Shown here: piece after piece, positions 35,007-47,299 of the stretch | Numbering within the stretch: position 1 is the stretch's first letter | Layout of the letters: each line of letters opens with the position of its first letter | Assembly (NCBI GenBank): GCA_000310025.1 | Contig: FN649741.1 | Span: 5,871,775-5,935,774, forward strand | DNA length: 64,000 nt | Reading direction: 5' to 3' | Origin: Ectocarpus siliculosus | Lineage: Eukaryota > Sar > Phaeophyceae > Ectocarpales > Ectocarpaceae | Translations under genes and position numbers: made by a program | Notes under the pieces: model-generated | What the model was told of the DNA's origin: nothing | The model's input: the letters and a program-made list of their open reading frames with translations, nothing else | Database searches by the model: none

Positions 35007-35252
35007 AGCTCCAGAGTCCAAAGAGTGTTGTTAATCACACGTATTAGATCGTAGAGGCGACATCAGAGAGGAACAGGAGAAAGGAGGAGAAATAGGAAAG
35101 GAGGAGTGCCAGGCCAAAGCCAATCCAAAGGGGGCCTGCAACTCGTATCCCACAGTCTCTCCTAGCATGTACCTCAAGGTCATTTCCATCTGCGATGTAC
35201 GAAACCGCCAGTACCGGTACAATCCAACCAATCTACCTCCACGCACGAATAG
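35007..35252. repeat. Direct repeat A (LTR-like), right copy
   Basis: Same orientation and order as 33407-33648 with scattered substitutions and small indels. Conserved words include TAGATCGTAGAGGCGACA and CCTAGCATGTACCTCAAGGT. Confidence 0.8.
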
Positions 35253-37118
35253 CGTCATCTTCCGCATGCATAGGTGATGGAAGGAAAAACATTAAACCTA
35301 CACTACAAGCAGTAGCTTTGGGACGACGTATTTCAGTTTTGGCTGAAAGGGGGTGGCGCACACTGAACTGGTGGCCATACGAATTTCCAAATTTCCCAGC
35401 TCTATACTGCTGTTGCTGCCTCGCTTGTCACTCAACTGACGAGAGATCTCACGGTCATTGAAAAGCGAACGAACATGCGATCCGAGACCATCCACGGCGA
35501 CACTGGATCCGCTCAGCGCGCTGGTCACCACTACTTGAGTCTCTTTGTTTCGGACGATTTACCGAAGAGAGCGTCTACGCAGAATTGTTGCTGGAGACAA
35601 GAGAAGGGAAAAGCTAGGGAGAGAACGAGAGAACCCGGCAGGAAGAGAGGCGACATTTAAAATAGTTGAAAAACCTTTCTTTGAGAAAAACGCGAGCAAA
35701 CAACAGACTCTTTGCCGTGGAGAAGATGGAATGGTTGTGTCATGAGTAAGAAAGTAAAATATCATCAAATATCAATCGATTCCATCAACACGCTGCACGC
35801 AGTGAAGCATCGTCTCCGCATCACCGTGCTCCTGTCGCGCCGTCGAGCCCAACCAACCGCAGTTTCCGACTGATGTCCTGTCGTCTGGAACTATTGTAGC
35901 ACCAGTAATCGGGCACAAATGCTATCGCAGCAACTTCAACGAGGGAACAATCTGAAGAATATTATCTGGAAAATATTCTGGAACGATCCAAGTGGGATCC
36001 TAGATAGACCTTTTCTGTGTTTCTACGATTTCCCAAGCAGCATATAGCGAGGCCTCCCCTGAAAAATAAAATGTCAGAACCGTTGGTTCCCGGACTATTC
36101 TTGTAGAACGGCGAATGGGTCCCGAAATGTTCCGTGCTACTCTGTACTACATGCACTGTAGTACTAAGAGGCCCCGCTGGTCAGGAAAAACGCATTCTCC
36201 CCACGAATGGTCTCTTTGTTGCCCCCCATCAGCTCAACAATATGACAATATCTTCACATCGTTGAACCCATTTCCAAATAGTTGCAGAATAACGTCTGTG
36301 CAGTGCACCTCCGCACACGCGCCACAAAGGCTTGGCACACTTTTGTTAGCCGCTTGCCCACTGCTACTGCTGCTGTAGCCACTTGAACAAAGACCACTGA
36401 TTCGCATCACCAGCCTACTATATTGTTTTTAGCGAGGATCTCTGTTTTAGCAGATCTGGCACTTACTGAAAAGGACACGCGAAGCAAGTGACAAGCAAAG
36501 CCATCAGAGACATGGTATTGACTCTTGACCCTGCCTCTGTGGAACCTAAGCCACCGAGATTCATTGCCCTTACAGCTACCGCCTCAGTCTGGCTGCCCCA
36601 TGCTTCGAAAGCCTCTCTGTCGCAGCCTTCAACTTTATCCCATATCCATAGGTGGGTCTTGAACCCTATTCATACTACACCTTCCGTTTATCATGCCGTA
36701 CACTGCTAGACCCTCCTTTCACTCCCGCCGAAAATACAATCTACAGCAGTTGAAAAATGTGTGGTACGCTACTGTAGTAGTAGCGACATTTGCAAAGTCG
36801 GCAACCTAAGGGTTATTTGTTTTCAGCTGTCGTCTTGGGAGCGTCAAGTGGTGGTGGGCAACAATTTGTGGAGAGGTGGTGGAGCATAACGAGTTTGACG
36901 GCGGACCAAGGGACACCTGGAATTTTTCCCTTGGCTTCTGCACCCCTCTGGGGTTTTCGATATTCTGACGGTGTCCGGAGGTTTGTCGACCCTTTGCTGC
37001 CTGTCTTTGGATGGGTCAAGTCTTTTTGCTATCGAGTTCTTGCGTCGGATGCATGGTTTGCACGCACGCAAACATCTCAAACAGGCGGGACGTCGCAGTT
37101 TTGCGTTCAGACGAACCT
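35253..37118. other. Region without a supported gene
   Basis: Short open frames only. The plus frame 36790-37275 is open for 161 codons and runs into the inverted-repeat arm, but its composition and the frameshifted sister arm do not support a functional protein. Confidence 0.4.
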
Positions 37119-37197
37119 CTGTGTGGGGTGTTATGCACCTATCCACTGCTGCAACGGGGCGGCGGGTATCAAGACGTGTTTTCCCGTGAAGTTGTTC
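37119..37197. repeat. Inverted repeat B, left arm
   Basis: About 79 bp including CTATCCACTGCTGCAACGGG. It recurs reverse-complemented at 38069-38148 with few differences. Arms ~0.87 kb apart could form a long foldback or mark two insertions in opposite orientation. Confidence 0.85.
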
Positions 37198-38068
37198 AAG
37201 AGAGCACCCAGCAACACGGTTAGATGCATTTCCATATATAGCTTCCTTGCGTCTCTTGCCGTACCTAACGATTGATCCCCCAGCTCTGGACCATCCATCC
37301 GCATCGCTTGCGCACTTAGTGCACCCTAGTATGGTGTTCGGTGGTCTCAGCTGCGCCACTTCCAACTCTTGCTCGATGTTGATTTTCCATCCCACGGTTT
37401 GTCCGGAGGGAGGCCGGGGCGGGTATTGACCCGGGGGGGGGGGAATCGAAACAGGTTACGGGAATATGCATCACCGCAGGTTGTGACTTCCGCAGGGATT
37501 GCCGCGATGGTGGCCCCGGATGTATCGCTGGCGATGACTGCGTCTTGTAGTCCTTACTTCCCCGCTCCGGGCAGTCGCTGATGAGCAATTGTGTGTGTCT
37601 CTGTCGGTCGTCGTTGGGAGGAAAACGATTGTAGCGCACATCATGACGGCGGAGTAAAGCCACGAACACTATTCCTATCAACCACGAACTTGCAAGAACG
37701 CGACGAAACTCGCCTCGTCTTCAAGGGCGTTCCGCCGCATTACTGTATCAGGATGTCAAGGACGCAAAGATTTTCGATCTTTGCTCTGCGGAGTACAACA
37801 TTGGAGTTGCGTGACCTTACAGGCTTCTTCAGGTACACGTGTAGTTGTTTCGTTTGTTGTCAAAGGTCGTTCCAATTGAACAGGTTCGACTCGAATCTCT
37901 AGTACCTTTGACGTACCGTGCTGATCGAATCAGTGAGATAGGCTTCATGGTTCATAGATTAACACAAGAGTGATACAGATACGAGGTGAGGACAGCAGTT
38001 GGCTGTAAGATGTCTATTTATTATCTGTAGCTCGAAAGCTGGGTACCCCCTCCACCGTGCCACGGCGG

Positions 38069-38148
38069 GAACAACTTCACGGGAAAACATGTCTTGATAC
38101 CCGCCGCCCCGTTGCAGCAGTGGATAGGTACATGTACACCCCGCACAG
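38069..38148. repeat. Inverted repeat B, right arm
   Basis: Reverse complement of 37119-37197. One small insertion relative to the left arm changes the reading frame, arguing against shared coding function. Confidence 0.85.
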
Positions 38149-40433
38149 AGGTGCGATAACTTTTGTTTGATGTGCGCTGTACATTAACCTACATGTCGGC
38201 CACATGTTTGCCTGAACTGCTTCAGATGGTCAAAATCGGGGGTGGATTGATAGCGCTGGCGACGATTTGGTGGCTTCCCACAGTTTGCTGTAAAATTGGT
38301 GAGTTGAAGACCAAGAAACATGTTAAAGGCTCCCTTGGTTTTGTGGAGATTTTAGGATGTGCGTTTCGTTGCCTCCCCACGAACCGGTTTCGGTACAAAC
38401 CACACGTCACCAGGCATCGGTCGACTTTCCGTTTGGTGTGTTTCTGGGTAGTCCTTTTGGTATGTGTCTGGGTTATCGATTGCCACAAACTGTCGTACCA
38501 CACAAGCCTCAGTAGAACTAGCTGCGACTGCATCGATGCTACTGTCAAGAGTGACCACCGCTCCCCCCCAACTGAAGATAGTTAGTCGTCGGGAAACGGA
38601 AGACAGGGAAGCCCGCGAAACGCCTTAAAGAACACTTGTCGCTCGAAGCACCGATGCCGCAAATCACGAGTTTTCAATCCTTTGACTTGAGATGTTATAT
38701 TGGCGTTGTTTTCTTCAGAAATGTTTACATGTAGTTCTCTTCTCTGGTGTCCCGGTTCCGATAGGCTTGGAGGCAACATTCCACCGAACTAGAACAAGAG
38801 GGCTTCGTAATCCCGGCGGGTTATCAGGACATCTATCCCGTCCATGAACATATCGCCACGCCTTGCTCTACTTAGCCTCCATTTGTGCAGAATACATCAT
38901 AACGCAAGCACAGACCTACCCACGTGGAAAAATGCGGCATAGACATATGGGAATACCAGATAACTACAGTATTGCCGTCCGATGTTGGTGACCGGCAGTT
39001 TCCTCTCGGTGTAGCGTTTGATATCTCGTGAATCTATCCGTTTGATACGGGATGGGATCAGCACAGGCGTCACCCAATCCCGATGGACCTGCGAAGCGAC
39101 GGAGACGGACCCTTGTTGTGTCACCCACACACGTTCGGAGAGGCCCACGTGCATGTAGTTGTGTTAGTGCTGCATCCCGTTTTCTCCCTGTTGCGGAATC
39201 GTGTGTTGTCTTCGTGAACATATCTAATCCACTCGGTGTAGACGTTGTCGTTTTGTGAGTTAGCAATTATTGATTATCTGAGCCACTGGAGTTAGCAAGC
39301 GTTCAACCAAGATGACACCCTACCCGTGTTCGCAGCTTTCACAAATCTCAAGCCGTTGAAAACCCACATTGTTTCCAAGAGATGTATCCTGGGTGTATCG
39401 TCCGCAGGAAGAGATGTATCGGACACTGCCCTCAATCCCAGTATTTCTTTTAGTCAACATTTTTATACGAAGAAAGTATTCGCTGAGCGTGAAATGCGTT
39501 GCCTCACCTTCCTCCGAACGCGCATGGGAGGGAAGCGCATGGAATGAGTCTAGGTGATACCCTCAAGGCAAGGCACTTAAGTGTCAGGACCGGTGCTGGA
39601 GCGGTTTCGTGCCGCAGGCAACGAAGCTCTTTCCGAACAGCTTCCTAGTCCTGCCGTTGTACTTCCGTTGAATACCGTTTGGACCATCAACTTGTCTCAC
39701 TGAGGGATTCATACCAATGATTATGATCACTCCGATCGGTCGTTGTGATAGCAAGATTATGTATAAAATAGTAACAAATAGCAACATCACCAATTTGCCA
39801 ATATGCTTGATGCTTATGGCAAACGCCCCTGTAGATCACACATCGTTCCGTCGGTGGGAAACAGACAACAGAGCTGCCACTGTTGACCGACCGATACCTG
39901 TTTTTCTTGACGTCGCTGTCGCCTGTCGTCACAAGCAAGATTCCGCCGATGATTGCCGATCAACTTCAGGTGCCCATCTTACACTACGCCATCCTGTATG
40001 ACCATCCTGTATGACCTCTCTTACTACACATAATTGTCCCACCTGTGAACAGATCGTTTCTAAAAGCCTAGGGCGGGTTTAAGACACACGGTGCTTCCTG
40101 TAAAGAAAGTGAAAGCTCAAAGAAGTACCGTGCGGCGACGTTCGTTTGTATGACGTGCCCCTACTTTGATTGTCATCTACGCATCGTAGCTAAGCAGGGC
40201 ATCTACAAACTCAAGTGGCATTCTGTTGCACTACGAATGGCACAGCATTAGATGATCGGACCACGCAGCTCACCATACCCTCTGGTTTGTTTCGCAAAAA
40301 CGGGATATAGACCGCCCATGTCTTGTATGGTAGCTTGATTTTCCTACGTCATGGTCCCTATCGATACTAGTTTTGCCTTTTCCGCTCGATATCGACGACG
40401 AACCGCGGTGGGCGAGAAGGCTTAACGAACGTC
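38149..40433. other. Region without a supported gene
   Basis: I see neither a convincing exon nor a strong repeat. Open frames up to 140 codons (38163-38585, plus) have no recognisable motif. Confidence 0.4.
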
Positions 40434-41749
40434 ATGGAAAATTGTTCGGTGATAGTTTCCACCATGAACTAGACCACCGACAGCGACGAAAAAGATTGTG
40501 TCCTTCAGCTCGTTGAGTCTGTAGGGTATTGGTACTGCCCGGACATTGAAATTGAGTTGTATCTAGGGCCGGCCCCCACGGCAACCGCGGTCAGGATCGA
40601 AGCCGACCTCCCCGCCGGAGCTCCGTTCAGCATTCGCGAGGTGAGAACGTAGATTGAAAAACAAAAAATAAAACTGTTTTTCTATATAAACTGCGACAGG
40701 GTTGGATTGTGTACACGAGAGAATTCGACATACATCTTGAACCAAAGCAGCCGGATGGCAAGCGAGATAAAAGAAAGAAACGCTCAGCTGAGAGATGCCT
40801 AGCGTCAACACTCCGGAAGGGAGGACAACTCCAAAGCGAGACATGTAACGTAAAGTGGAGGGTAAGAAGAACTAGTAGTGGCGCCTGTGACACCATCCCA
40901 TACCACGCTTCCGAAACAGCCTACCTCGGTGCAGGTACCCCGTAAGCCGTCGAGCCCCCCCCCCTCTGAAGTCATCCTTAACCAAGCGTGGTACTCAGAG
41001 ACATCATGTCTCTGTGGGTGAATTTTTTACCTAGGGTCGGCTTTCACATGCAAGGGTCGGCCATTCGTCTGGCGCATTGTTACTCGGATGAAATACAACA
41101 GTACAGTCATAACCTACAATTATGCGAGGGAAACGTGTTTTATTGGCTAGAAGTTGGGGTTGCTAACCTAGGTGCATGTCTTGAAACCCTCAGCTGACGA
41201 GGTTAAAAGCACGCATTTCGCCTTGATCCGTGAACATCGTTATGAGGCCTCACCGTGGGAAGCGATAGCGTTGTTGGGGAACCGGAACGAACGTCGGCAC
41301 TGCGCAGGGCTTAAGCCATGAAAAATATTATTGATACGTAGACAACGGTAAGATGGCGACGAAACCAAAACAGAAAAAGTTGTTGCTTTGAAATTGGCTG
41401 AAGATTTTTTGTGGCACTCATATGTTTAATCAAGCTGAGCAGCCCCCCGCCAGGTGAAAGCTGTCAGGCGTGATCTGTGCAAAGCTTTGTTCATTGCGTG
41501 TTCTACCAATTCCTCCACGTTTCTCCCAGTTCAAAATACAGACGCAGTGACTATGCATTTGCGTACGTCACGGTAAATTTGCACATTTTGCGCGTCAAGC
41601 TCACCGATTTGAAGGTAAGCATGCCGCCACCCGCCCCCCCGCCCGCCCCCAATCAACGCCGATGCAGACGAGGATCTACGTGACTCTCAACGAAGATGAG
41701 GAGACATCCTCGAACACCCTCAGCTGGATCATTTCATCATTTTTATGAC
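40434..41749 (+). pseudogene. Degenerate paralog of the 47972-49953 gene
   Basis: Segment 40434-40640 aligns with exon 47972-48169 (shared ends: VRIEADLPAG versus VKIEADLPAG, each followed by FSI and a GAG|GTGAGA donor). It has an in-frame TAG at 40470-40472. A middle exon-like stretch ends at about 41615 with donor AAG|GTAAGC. The last exon begins at 41669 (TRIYVTLNEDEE), paralogous to TYIYVTLEDDE at 49675, but reaches a stop near 41747, before the hydrophobic Cys-rich part. This is read as a broken copy. Confidence 0.7.
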
Positions 41750-42463
41750 ATTCTGCTGCGGCTGCGGGCGTTGCAGCTACTCCTGTTGTTGCCATGATAT
41801 GTGTGGTTTCCGTGTATCAGCAAGTGTGGTCGCCAACTCGAGCGTGAGCTTCTCTGCACCACAACACACCCACGTTGTGAGACCATCCGCGCCTGTTAAC
41901 CCCCAGTAGGCTAGCTTTCCCTACGGCGGTAGCAATCAATGGGCATGGGCCTGTTGATGCACCTACAATCAGATGCAAGATACGTGTACGTATGGGCTTA
42001 CTTCGTGCAGGGGTGCCTGCCCACCCGGAATTCAATGTTCATTTTTTCGATCACCTGGAGATAGAACGCCAACATAAGAGACGAAGGTGTTGAAGGTCTT
42101 TGCTCTCACGGCTTGGTGCCCTCCCAAATAGACTCCAAAAAGCGCGTGTACGAAGCACTGAATGAAGGAAAAGACAAAGGGCGACAAGCCGATTCGACAT
42201 CAGGAGGACTGGTTGGCACGCTTAGTCTTTCGAGTCAAATATCCAAGTACGTGACGGGGCTGTGTGGCGTCTTGTTGATGTACAGTAGTGTGCATCAGGG
42301 GTTCGGTGACCGGTCAAGAGAGAGGTCAGTTAGTCTTCAGGTTTCAAGAGCTTCACACCCCGACACGTGGATTGCCTATTTACTCGAACTTCATGCTGGC
42401 TTTCGGGAGGAAACATGAGGTTAGAAATTCTAGTTAATTTTCAAAACAAGATTTTGAAGAATC

Positions 42464-42806
42464 TTGCAAGGGAAGGTTTGGTAGGGTATACCCGTACCCT
42501 CGGGTATTTGTAATAGGGTATAAATGTTACCTTTTTTTGGGTAGGGTATCGGATGTCCTACCAAAGTTCCCCAAGTCGTTGGTAGGGTACAGATGTCTTA
42601 CCAAAGCTACCCAGCAGGGTAGGGTATTACTTTCTGTACTTTACTGTTAATAGTTTGGTAGGGTAATGTCGTACAAAAACTACCCAGTCGTTGAGTAGGG
42701 TATGGGATGTCGTACCAAAGTTACCAACGGCTTTGGTACGGGTAATACCCGAGCGCAGTACCTCGATACCCGAGTTTTTCATACCCTACCAAACCTTCCC
42801 TTGCAA
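42464..42806. mobile_element. Foldback element with perfect 26-bp terminal inverted repeats
   Basis: 42464-42489 and 42781-42806 are exact reverse complements (they begin and end TTGCAA). The 290-bp interior is made of degenerate GGTAGGGTA / TACCCTACC words in both orientations, so most of it can fold on itself. No ORF. Foldback/MITE-like. Confidence 0.85.
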
Positions 42807-42822
42807 TCTTGGTAGAGTGTAG

Positions 42823-43756
42823 CAAGGGTGTGTTCGGTAGGGTACGGCTATGTTCGGTAGGGTATAGAGGGCTGTACCAAGCGTACCGAAATTTTGGGTA
42901 GGGTATAGAGGGCTGTACCGAGAGTACCGAGATTTTCGGTAAGGTATGGAGGGTTTTACCTATACCCCTACCGAAATCTCGGTATTTTTCTTTGAATACC
43001 TAATTTTCGGTAGGGTATGGAGGTCTGTAGCGAGCGTACCTAAATTTCCGGTAGGGTATGAAGGTTTATACCGAGCGTACCGAGAATTTGGGTAGGGTAT
43101 CGAGGGTTGTACCGATACCCCTACCGAAATTTCGGTAATTTTTTTCCGTATACCGAGATTTTTGGTAGGGTGGGGAGGTCTATACCGAGGGTACCGAAGT
43201 TTATGATGATCACTGGTGAAATCGTAGCCACGCTGATTCCCTGTGAGATGTCGGCAAACTCTGGCGTCGGGGCTTGCGAAGAGGAACTGCCGCCAGAACC
43301 GGGGTTGGTACCGCTGGCAACCCCCTCATCCTGAGAGGTTGCCTCACTGCTCATGAGTGCTCGGTATCGTGTACACCCAGGGTGGATGGTGATGTTCGGT
43401 AGGGGATGTTCGGTAGGGTGCAGCAGCGGTGTTGTGTGTTCGGGGAATGGTGGGGGTACAGCAGATTGCACCGCCATTTGTGTGGTGAGTGAGCGAGTGA
43501 CCTCACAACGTGGCGGTACTGGTATTTCTTTCGGTAAGGTACGTAGGGCTGTACCGATACCCCTCCCGAAATTTCGGTAATTTTTCTTCGAATACCGAGA
43601 TTTTTGGTAGGGTATGGAGGGCTGTACCGAGCGTACCGAAATTTTCGGTATGGTATGGAAGCCTGTACCGAGCATACCGAAACGCTTGGTAGGGTAGATC
43701 CCGGCGGATATACCGGCGGTATACCTCGGTCGTACCCTGCCGAACACACCCTTGGA
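42823..43756. mobile_element. Composite foldback element with a 41-bp tandem repeat and a unique core
   Basis: The outer ends are inverted repeats: about 42825-42848 (AAGGGTGTGTTCGGTAGGGT) versus about 43731-43756. Both arms contain tandem, same-orientation copies of a unit of about 41 bp, GGTAGGGTATGGAGGG plus TGTACCGAGCGTACCGAA plus a T run. Left array about 42837-43199; right array about 43533-43700. The unique centre, about 43200-43532, contains an exon-like minus-strand frame. It lies directly beside the 42464-42806 foldback, which shares the GGTAGGGTAT word. Confidence 0.7.
43200..43355 (-). CDS. Exon-like fragment inside foldback element, function unknown
   Basis: From an ATG at about 43353 the minus strand reads MSSEATSQDEGVASG, then a Gly/Ser-rich linker, then PEFADISQGISVATIS and a short hydrophobic end. 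Composition looks like a genuine extracellular or linker exon rather than like the flanking repeats, which also read through in the same frame. It could be a captured gene fragment or chance. No family recognised. Confidence 0.3.
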
Positions 43757-44217
43757 ATGTTGTGCCTCCTGGACATAGACTACTTGTTGTACCACCAGCG
43801 TGTTTGGTGAATGGGTGACAACATGGGTTACATAGTTCGTGATCGATCGTGATCATGATCGGGTCATGATGGAGTCGTGATCGCATCATAACCGGGTCAT
43901 ATAACAGTAGTTCGTTGTTTCTCCCTGTTGCAGGAATATCTACCGACCGACTATTCGCTACGAAAAAACGTGGTATGGGGTACCGTTGGGTAAAAACGTG
44001 CACATATTTCTCTCTCTCAAATGCGGCGTGCGATGATGACGGATGCTGCTGTGGAGCTCGTTATAATGGGAACACAAAGGCACGTGCCATCGAGTGTAAT
44101 TCGGCAGACCACCAACCAGCCAACTCCTTTTGAATCTCAGGGTCCTCTGGTAGCAACCCACCTCCAGCCGATGTGATCCGTTCATGCTACTCATATCTTC
44201 ATGTATGTATGCATACT

Positions 44218-44321
44218 GTTTTGCCATGAAGATTGTGCGCGTCATATGCAATGCATTTTTAATGCCATGCAGATTGTGCGTGTTGAATTGCATACTGACG
44301 CTCACAATCTTCATGGCAAAA
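44218..44321. repeat. Hairpin with 36-bp arms
   Basis: Arm 44218-44253 (contains TTTTGCCATGAAGATTGTG) and arm 44286-44321 are reverse complements with about three mismatches. Within the loop a third partial copy (CCATGCAGATTGTGCGTG) occurs. Could be a small foldback element or a source of hairpin RNA. Confidence 0.85.
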
Positions 44322-46369
44322 CATACGGTAACCTTTATTTTCGCGTTGTACCTTTTGGTTACTTGGCCTCTGTGGCCACGGAAGGAAGCCAAGGGTCGAA
44401 TCTTAGGGTGAACACTGAGCGGGACAACCTTTTCAAGAACACTTTTCAACCAATTGTGGGCGGCGAATTTCTCGAGCGGCACGCCCTTTTTTCACGGCAC
44501 CTGCTTCGTTCCGGTTTGCCCAACACATACACAGGTGGCCAGTGGGGCACATTATATGCACCATTGTACAATGCCGAAAAAAAGGGACTCTATTTGCAGT
44601 TAATACAACGTCCCAGGTTGCTGACCCCGGTGGCATAACCTGGCCGGGTCAGGTAAGCACACACAGCATAACCTCGTGGGTTAGAGAAAGCCTTGGCTCA
44701 CAACGTCGCCAGATTGTGCCCTCTCATCATGCAACGTTGTTCTGCCCCTCGGGACAAACGTTCGCAGCCGGATAACAAGTACCAGGTTTATGTTCTTTTG
44801 TATTAATTCGTCGGTCGTTAATGCGTTAGCGCGTAGTTGCACATATGCAGGTTCCCGTGCGTCAACACCGTGGTGAGCGCATGACACCCCGGCAAAAAAA
44901 CAAACTATACAATAGCCTATTCTGCAGACACAAATACACGACGCCTCAAACCAAGGTCCCAGCAACCACAATCGTGGCCCGTGCTTCGTTTAGGGCACGC
45001 ACGACGCAAAAAAGATTGTACGTGTACCGCGAGATAATTACGGCGGAACGAGGGCGGACAAGATGGCCGCGGCTTCCCGAACAAAGAACCGTAATGACGT
45101 ACAAAAAAAAATAACATGCATACCTAGCCCCACACAGCCATGAGCGGCTCCACACAAGTTTTTCGACCGGCTCACCATTTCTCGACCTCCCGCACAAACA
45201 AGCAATCGCACCAAGGAAGCCAAGAGAAGAACAAAAGTTTATTTTACTAAAGTCGGTACGAGTGAGGAAACACGCCCCCGTAGAAACTTCTCCGCATTTA
45301 CTATACGGTCCGGAGATTGACCGACTACCCAAGAAAAAAAAATAAACACAGCAGTTGGCCTTGACAAAACGACCTCAATCGTGCCCCTTCGGCGACGTGT
45401 GAGCACGTCACGGATGCCAGCGAATCGAAAAAAACGGCGGTCGCTAACGCGGGCTTCAAGTCAACGCCCGAGGTTGAAGCTTTCAACAACCGTCAACAAC
45501 CTTAAAGCTGCAGCCTTCCCCCCCCCAGCCGCCCTCCCTGGCCCACTTTTCCCCAACTCACCTAGGCTCCACACAAAATCCCGACCAACCTGTACCACCC
45601 GAACAATTGAACTTTCCGCAACGCAAACAAGCAACGGCGCAGGCCATCGTCAACCCCATTCCGTCCGCACATACGATATAGTCTGGATATTGACCGAAAA
45701 CACAAAAGGCATAAGGCGTATATTTACATGCTCCCCTTCCCCACCCGTCGAAAAAAAGTGCCGCGACGGTAGCGCCAGACCGATGCCAGAGAACGGAAGA
45801 AACACACGCCGGTCGTCTCGCCGGGCTTTTGAAGAATATGTTCGCCACGCCGTTGTCGCGCTGACGTTAACTCTTCCCTCACGTGACTGAAAAACATTCA
45901 GGCAGTTCAAAACAAGCAAACCGGGGACGGTGTCATCGATCGGCCCATTTGGTTTTGAGTAGAAACGACAGGGTTTTACAGACGGTCGGCCGATCACCGT
46001 GAACAAAAGTGTCGATTAAGGGCTTGGCCTTGGGCTACCAAAGAACTCGGGAAGTTCAAACATACTCCAGTGGAAATGTGTTACATATGCAGCATACTCA
46101 AGGGTACAGTACTGTCAATAACTGGTGTCGTCAGCCACCCAAAAGCTCCAAAGGATTATTCTTGTCTCGCGAAATTGAAGAGTTGGAATACACTGAACTA
46201 AAGGTCGTTGCGAAGCAAATAATCGCCAACGAATGCACATACCCAACCTCCTAGCCTTGAGACACCTCGAGACACCCTACGTATCTTTCTACAGCCACTG
46301 TGGAAAAACAAGTTGAACGAACAGGATGCACTGCACAAGACAACATCGGTTCTCGCCTAGATGAATCTT
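44322..46369. other. Region without a supported gene
   Basis: Short open frames on both strands without motifs. A weak duplication is visible between about 45290-45325 and 45670-45700 (GGTCCGGAGATTGACCG / AGTCTGGATATTGACCG). Confidence 0.4.
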
Positions 46370-46631
46370 CTAGTGCTCCGTCTCAGTGTCGCCGGCACCC
46401 GTCCCTTCCTCGTACTCCGACTCGGTGTCGGCGTTCTCCTGGTCGTTCTGGACGGACCCTTCATCGCTGCTCTCCTCGTCGTCGCCGCCAGCGCCAGCGC
46501 CAGCGTCACCGCCAGCGTCACCGCCAGCGTCGTCGCCACCCAGAACGCCGTTGGTGTAGTTGTAAGGAAAAAAAATCCTCGGCGACTTCCAGCGAGCATT
46601 CGTTAGCTGCCGGCAGTCCGCCCCGAACTTC
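46370..46631 (-). CDS. Acidic C-terminal exon of an unrecognised gene
   Basis: The acceptor TTAGTCCAG|G at 46631 opens a frame of 86 residues ending at TAG (46370-46372). It starts KFGADCRQLTNARWKSPR, continues FFPYNYTNG, then a GGD/GAG repeat and a strongly acidic tail (DDEESSDEGS; ESEYEEGTGAG). Third-position GC and the absence of stops fit a real exon. The first ~28 residues look like part of a folded domain, perhaps from a transposable element, but I do not recognise it. Upstream (to the right) is occupied by dispersed repeats, so the rest of the gene is not visible and the copy may be truncated. Confidence 0.5.
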
Positions 46632-46767
46632 CTGGACTAAGTCGAGCATAATGACCTTAAACCTGTGATGCATATGGGTTGGGCGAGGCAACCGAAGAAG
46701 AGTCAGCGGTAAGAATGCTGAGCCGAAAAATCTATGTTGTAAACAAGCCCCCTTCCCCCCCGCCCCC

Positions 46768-47285
46768 GGTGTTTGCCATCAGGGTTGGGTTTTCGTCGCT
46801 TGGCGACGACGTTGTAAAAAAAGCCAATTTACTTCGTGAACTCGGTAACCAGGTTACCGTTTTTTTTTGTTCACCTCTGTTTTTTTTTTTGCGGTAACCA
46901 TAATGGTGGTTGAGTAGACCATGTTATGCGGGGTCGGGAACCCTCACTCCGCGCAAGGGGGATGATCGCACCACGTTATGTTAAAATGGTCAAGCACCCT
47001 CGAGGCAGTTATACATTGCTTATAACTGTCTCTGGAAGTGAAAGCACCAGAAAATAAACTAAGTCATACGCAGCTGTCATCCGTACGCAAGGAAGTAAGG
47101 ATGCCGAACACCGTGAGCAGGATGCAGCGCACCCTTCATGCGACTCGCCGAATATCTCACGGCGCTTCGCGCTTGGTGATGTGAGAGCCTGGTCCGATGA
47201 GAACCCGGCGTGCTCCGTCCCGGCTTTGTAGGGATGCGAGGTCAATGGTCTAACGACTACGGCATGCACGACTATGAGTACATGA
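46768..47285. repeat. Dispersed ~0.55-kb repeat, copy 2
   Basis: Same order of conserved words as 29812-30412, from GGTGTTTGCCATC to CATGCACGACTATGAG, with a shorter poly-T block. It is followed immediately by copy 3 in the same orientation, forming a tandem pair. Confidence 0.92.
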
Positions 47286-47299
47286 GTACACCCCCCCTC

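Noticed and set aside
43121-43795. 224-codon minus-strand frame across the foldback element
   Set aside because: Most of it is translation of the 41-bp tandem unit; only the unique centre is kept, as a low-confidence exon.
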